From Spirochaetaceae bacterium (GTDB taxonomy: Bacteria; Spirochaetota; Spirochaetia; Treponematales; Breznakiellaceae): DNA of 9,314 nucleotides. The notes beneath the pieces are model-generated. The model did not search any database, was not told the origin of the DNA, and saw nothing but the letters and a program-made list of their open reading frames with translations. The stretch is from assembly GCA_031265635.1 (NCBI GenBank), contig JAISCK010000215.1, positions 1 to 9,314 of the forward strand, given 5' to 3'. The position numbers and the translations under genes are program-made. Every line of letters starts with the position of its first letter. Positions within the stretch are counted from its first letter, which is position 1. This document shows, piece after piece, positions 6,142 to 9,314 of the stretch.

Positions 6142-7518
6142 ATGAGTGGTACTAGTAGAGTTTTGGATGTTGTTAATGATTCAAGTGTCGCGTTTTCCAT
6201 AAAAGAAAAATTTGAATTAGACGATATACATTCCGATCCGGCCCGGCCCCTGGATGTTTTTTCCAGGAGAAACGCGAAGCCCATTATGCGGGAAGCCTTT
6301 CGCGTGGCGGAAATTTATACCAGGTCAACCGGCCTGGGCTGCGTCGTACTCGGCGATGATGTCCGGGCCCTTAACGATCCCGAAGGAACGGGGAATTTTT
6401 TCTGCCAGATTTGCAAGAAGTATCTGGGAAGCCCTGACATGAAAAAAAATCCAAATGCTTTTCCCTGTACCCAAAAACATATTAACGCCTACAACGAAAC
6501 CAAACATACGCGGGATGTGTGCATCTATACCTGTCCCATGGGCTTCATGTACTGGATAAGCGCGTTCTTTATCTACAGCCGCCATGCCGGGGCTTTTATC
6601 TGCGGCCAGGCCCTTTGCGTGGACCACGAACAGGGCATCGCCTATCTTCAAACTATAAGCAAGGGGGAAATCTCCCGTTCCATGGCCGTAACCCTTCTCG
6701 AAAAGCGGCTGAGCATTGATTATGAAAAAGCCAGGAGCTTTGCCAATGTACTGCGCGCCTGCGCGAACCATGTTCCCCGAGGGCTTCACGCCCTCTATGA
6801 CCCTTTGGCCCGGCGGAAAAACAGGCGCGGAACAGGCGGGCGGGTAAAGACCACACCCTATTCCCTTGAGCGGGAAAGGCTGTTTATCGCCGCCCTCAGG
6901 CGGGGCGACGCTGATTTGGGACGGAAGCTGCTCAATGAAATGCTGGAAGCCGTCTTTACCGGCGGGGTTGTTGATTTTACGGAAGTACGTTTTATCGCCA
7001 TAGAACGGGTTGTCTTTCTGTCGAGGATAGCCCGTAACAAAATCACCAGGCAGGATATTGAAATCAACGACAGGTATCTCCGCCGTATTCTTGAAGCCAA
7101 GGACATTGATGAACTTAAAGACATTCTCAACATAATCGTGGACAGCATGGCGGGAGACCTGTTTTCGTTCAGGGGAACCAGACACGCCTCGGCGCTGCGC
7201 AAGGCGGAACGCTATATCTGGTCCCACTATACCAAAAAGGTGAAGCTCGCCGATATAGCGGCGGCGTCAGGGCTTTCGGCTCCGTATTTCAGCACCATCT
7301 TTAAGGAAGAAATGGGCGAAAATCTTTCCGTGTATTTGAACCGCCTCAGGGTAGAAAAAGCCATGCACCTTTTAATTGAAAGTTCCCTGTCTCTCAACGA
7401 AATCGCCGTGTCCTGCGGTTTTGAAGACCAGAGCTGGTTTTCCAAAACCTTCAAACAGTTTACCGGAATGAGTCCGGGGAAATACCGGGAAACAGGCGCG
7501 GAGATCGCGATCTTCTAA
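6142..7518 (+). CDS. PocR-domain AraC-family transcriptional regulator
   Basis: This encodes a 458-residue one-component regulator. An N-terminal PocR-type sensory domain spans about residues 50-200, with cysteines at 67, 88, 91, 109, 127, 131, 154 and 159. Its characteristic pieces are FFCQIC, then YTCPMGF, then ICGQAL. A helical middle region (about 238-340) leads to a full AraC/XylS DNA-binding domain at about 352-450, with both helix-turn-helix units (LADIAAASGLSAPYFSTIFK and LNEIAVSCGFEDQSWFSKTF) and the terminal GMSPGKYR motif. PocR domains are thought to sense small hydrocarbon-type ligands; PocR of Salmonella controls propanediol use. Its targets here are unknown, as no catabolic genes are in the window. 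ATG 6142 is chosen over an in-frame TTG at 6097; neither has a Shine-Dalgarno, and TATAAT lies just before the ATG. The stop codon directly abuts the stop of the converging helicase gene. Confidence 0.9.
   Translation: MSGTSRVLDVVNDSSVAFSIKEKFELDDIHSDPARPLDVFSRRNAKPIMREAFRVAEIYTRSTGLGCVVLGDDVRALNDPEGTGNFFCQICKKYLGSPDMKKNPNAFPCTQKHINAYNETKHTRDVCIYTCPMGFMYWISAFFIYSRHAGAFICGQALCVDHEQGIAYLQTISKGEISRSMAVTLLEKRLSIDYEKARSFANVLRACANHVPRGLHALYDPLARRKNRRGTGGRVKTTPYSLERERLFIAALRRGDADLGRKLLNEMLEAVFTGGVVDFTEVRFIAIERVVFLSRIARNKITRQDIEINDRYLRRILEAKDIDELKDILNIIVDSMAGDLFSFRGTRHASALRKAERYIWSHYTKKVKLADIAAASGLSAPYFSTIFKEEMGENLSVYLNRLRVEKAMHLLIESSLSLNEIAVSCGFEDQSWFSKTFKQFTGMSPGKYRETGAEIAIF
7502..7513. other. 12-bp perfect palindrome at the convergent gene ends
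   Basis: AGATCGCGATCT reads the same on both strands. It lies inside the last codons of the regulator gene, 6 bp before the junction with the helicase gene. It has no loop and no flanking T-tracts, so it is not a typical bidirectional terminator. It is recorded because no other structure separates the two convergent transcripts. Confidence 0.4.
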
Positions 7519-9132
7519 TCAGCCGTGTTTTCTGCCCGACGCCGGTTTAATCAGGGTACCGCTTCTTTGGGAGAAGCCGTAGGCCCGCTTTGCCGCGTCC
7601 TGGGGCATGGTGGCAAAGGAACAGTAATTTTGCATTTCAATGGCGTCAACAAGGCGTCCGGGTACGCCGCCGGCTTTGGCGAGCAATGAGGCCACGTCCC
7701 GGGGGGACGCTCCGTGCCGCCTTCCCAGGCCCACATACACCCTTGCCGTACCCCTGCCTGTTTCTTCGCGTCCCCGTACTTTCTGATGGGCAAGGCGCGG
7801 TTTGGGCATCTCCTCAAATTCGGTGATGTCCCGGTAACGCCCGCTTTCAAGAAGGCCGCCGTAGGCTTTGGCAATCAGGCGCTCCGCGGCTTCCTCGGCC
7901 CCCAGGGCGCTGATGAGGTCCCGCGCAAGAAGGGCAATTTCGCTGTCCGGGGAAACTTTAGTTTCGCCGTTATCCGTAACAAGGGAGGCGAGTATGCGTT
8001 TTCGCAGCGCCTCCATTACCTCGGTAACAGCGGGCAGTTTCATGCGGCTTATGCCGCTTCCTATGCTGCGTTCCATGCTTCGGGAAAGATGGCTCATTTT
8101 TCCCCGTTCCTGGGGAAGGACAAAACTGACCGCGATGCCCTTTAGTCCCGCCCGGCCTGTTCTGCCTATGCGGTGCACATAACTTTCCCGGTCATTGGGA
8201 AGGTCCCAGTTGATTACATGGGTCAGCGCGGGAATGTCTATGCCGCGGGCCGCCACATCGGTGGCCACCAGCATGACGCTCCTTGAAAGCGAATGTTCTT
8301 TTCCGGCCCTGAAACGCCCAAGTGCCCGCTCCCGTTCTTCCTGGCTTAAATCGCCGTGTATGGCCTCGGCGTCGTACCCTGTTTCGGAAAGCCTTTTGGC
8401 AAGACTGTCGGCGCCCACCTTGGTGGCGCGGAACACAAGGCTGTAAAATTCTCCGGCACAGCCGGCGATGCGCTTTAAGGCTTCAAACTTGTCCTCTTCC
8501 CTGAGTATGATATAGGACTGGTCAACCGGCGGCTTTTCGTCTTCGCCGGTCTGGTCTTCGATAAAATCAACTTCCCCTATATGGTTGCGGACTATGTTCA
8601 GTATGGCCTGGGGCATGGTGGCGGAAAAAAGGGCCACCCGCCTTTCGGGGTTTACCGCCTTCATGATATGTTCCACATCCTCAAGAAAGCCCATGTCAAG
8701 CATTTCGTCGGCTTCGTCGAGTATGAACCATTCGATACAGGAAAGATCAAGGAGCTTGCGTTCCATCAGGTCCATGACGCGGCCCGGCGTTCCGCATACA
8801 ATCTCGGTGCCCCGCCTGAGTTCCTGAATCTGGGTCCTGATGGAAGCGCCGCCGTATACCGCGGCAATGCGGGGGAGCGCCGCGCCCGCAAGGGAACGGA
8901 TTTCCCTGCTGACCTGGAGGGCCAGCTCCCGCGTGGGCGTAAGAATCAGCGCGCGGGGTTCCTTTGCCGAAGAAGTGATCTTTTCGACCAGGGGAATGCC
9001 GAAGGCGGCGGTTTTTCCCGTACCGGTTCTTGCCTTGACGATGAGGTGCCCCGAATCGGCCATGAGGCGGGGTATGGCTATGTTCTGTATGGAACTGGGC
9101 GCCGTAAAGCCCTTGCTTTCCAAGGCGGCCAA
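7519..9132 (-). CDS. DEAD-box RNA helicase with DbpA-type RNA-binding domain
   Basis: This is an ATP-dependent RNA helicase, likely acting in ribosome assembly or RNA remodelling. Numbering from the TTG at 9132 (537 residues), the motifs are: Q motif GF..P..IQ (8-16), motif I ARTGTGKT (34-41), Ia PTREL (66-70), GG (94-95), Ib TPGR (115-118), DEAD (139-142), SAT (170-172), motif V ATDVAARGID (290-299) and motif VI HRIGRTGR (320-327). Residues 464-519 resemble the DbpA/CsdA RNA-binding domain. All catalytic motifs are intact. The TTG start is probably not the real one. The upstream in-frame codons continue the conserved helix (SSFGLSERV), including the aromatic residue that precedes the Q motif. 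That reading frame stays open to 9207 but contains no ATG, GTG or TTG. The likeliest natural start is at 9192, where ATA stands instead of ATG. It probably forms an operon with the gene at the window end. DeaD/CsdA or DbpA orthology cannot be decided here. Confidence 0.92.
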   Translation of the reverse strand: MAALESKGFTAPSSIQNIAIPRLMADSGHLIVKARTGTGKTAAFGIPLVEKITSSAKEPRALILTPTRELALQVSREIRSLAGAALPRIAAVYGGASIRTQIQELRRGTEIVCGTPGRVMDLMERKLLDLSCIEWFILDEADEMLDMGFLEDVEHIMKAVNPERRVALFSATMPQAILNIVRNHIGEVDFIEDQTGEDEKPPVDQSYIILREEDKFEALKRIAGCAGEFYSLVFRATKVGADSLAKRLSETGYDAEAIHGDLSQEERERALGRFRAGKEHSLSRSVMLVATDVAARGIDIPALTHVINWDLPNDRESYVHRIGRTGRAGLKGIAVSFVLPQERGKMSHLSRSMERSIGSGISRMKLPAVTEVMEALRKRILASLVTDNGETKVSPDSEIALLARDLISALGAEEAAERLIAKAYGGLLESGRYRDITEFEEMPKPRLAHQKVRGREETGRGTARVYVGLGRRHGASPRDVASLLAKAGGVPGRLVDAIEMQNYCSFATMPQDAAKRAYGFSQRSGTLIKPASGRKHG

Positions 9133-9188
9133 TACCCTCTCTGAAAGGCCGAAGGAAGAGAAGGAGTTAAGGGTTTCTGTATGCGTTG

Positions 9189-9205
9189 TTATACTCTGGC
9201 CGCCT
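9189..9205 (-). promoter_or_regulatory. Coupled stop/start site of the helicase with ATAA instead of ATGA
   Basis: On the reverse strand, AGGCGG (9205-9200, one mismatch to AGGAGG) is followed after 7 nt by ATAA (9192-9189). TAA is the stop of the upstream gene, and ATA is in frame with the helicase. This is the layout of a classic 4-nt overlapping ATGA junction, with one G replaced by A. It suggests initiation at AUA, a recent start-codon mutation, or a base-call error. Confidence 0.5.
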
Positions 9206-9314
9206 GTTCATCCGGTCCGGGCAGTATAGACAGCTCGGTTTCCCGGTCAAAATAACGGGCCTTGCCCATGTTAGGCGTAAAGACCGCGCTGTCGCCGACC
9301 TTAAAAGTATGATG
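9189..9314 (-). CDS. C-terminal end of an unidentified protein (partial)
   Basis: An open reverse-strand frame enters from the window's right edge and gives 41 residues ending in TAA (9191-9189). It begins with HHTFKVGDSAVFTPNMGKA and ends with the acidic, Pro-rich tail PGPDEQAARV. The frame is supported by its sensible composition and by its stop, which fits a translational-coupling junction with the helicase. I do not recognise the protein. The KVGD-x-AVF stretch vaguely resembles the start of CarD-like domains, but here it is at a C-terminus, so I make no such call. It is probably co-transcribed with the helicase. Confidence 0.6.
   Translation of the reverse strand, partial: HHTFKVGDSAVFTPNMGKARYFDRETELSILPGPDEQAARV

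Noticed and set aside
6325..7227. 300-codon open frame on the reverse strand
   Set aside because: It is antisense to the PocR/AraC coding sequence and has no domain signature or ribosome-binding site.
1..9314. CRISPR arrays, tRNA or rRNA genes, insertion sequences, phage or defence genes
   Set aside because: No regularly spaced repeats, tRNA-like cloverleaf, rRNA segments, transposase or integrase motifs were seen on either strand.

Overview
This window most likely comes from a spirochaete of the Treponema / Breznakiellaceae type. The evidence is a divergent FliG of the second (FliG1-like) kind that spirochaetes carry, two small surface-type lipoproteins with treponeme-style lipoboxes, a large M16C peptidase and a PocR-AraC regulator. 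Most of the window is visibly GC-rich, except the first gene. The genus is an inference from gene content; there is no rRNA or other marker.

Layout, left to right. Positions 1-1721 hold two forward-strand lipoprotein genes in tandem. Each has its own leader containing a GC-rich imperfect hairpin and a shared 36-nt block (31 of 36 positions identical) that ends shortly before the Shine-Dalgarno sequence. The second lipoprotein carries two Ig-like (BIG2-type) repeats. Positions 1732-5958 hold a reverse-strand pair: a divergent FliG paralogue followed 9 bp later by an M16C zinc metalloprotease of the PreP family. This pair is read from a near-consensus promoter whose -10 box lies almost on the ATG. 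Positions 5959-6141 form a divergent intergenic region with small palindromes. Positions 6142-7518 hold a forward PocR-domain/AraC-type regulator. It abuts, tail to tail with no spare base, a reverse-strand DEAD-box RNA helicase with a DbpA-type RNA-binding domain (7519-9132 or longer). The last 126 bases encode the C-terminal end of an unidentified protein that appears to be translationally coupled to the helicase.

The core genes look like ordinary housekeeping or motility genes, and I found no clear new defence, mobile or biosynthetic system. Four points deserve a second look. (1) The helicase has no normal start codon where homology and a ribosome-binding site both predict one: ATAA stands where ATGA is expected. 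(2) The FliG paralogue has lost the EHPQ and MFXF motifs. (3) The fliG-like gene, and less certainly the regulator gene, look leaderless. (4) The shared leader block precedes both lipoprotein genes and may belong to a dispersed repeat family.
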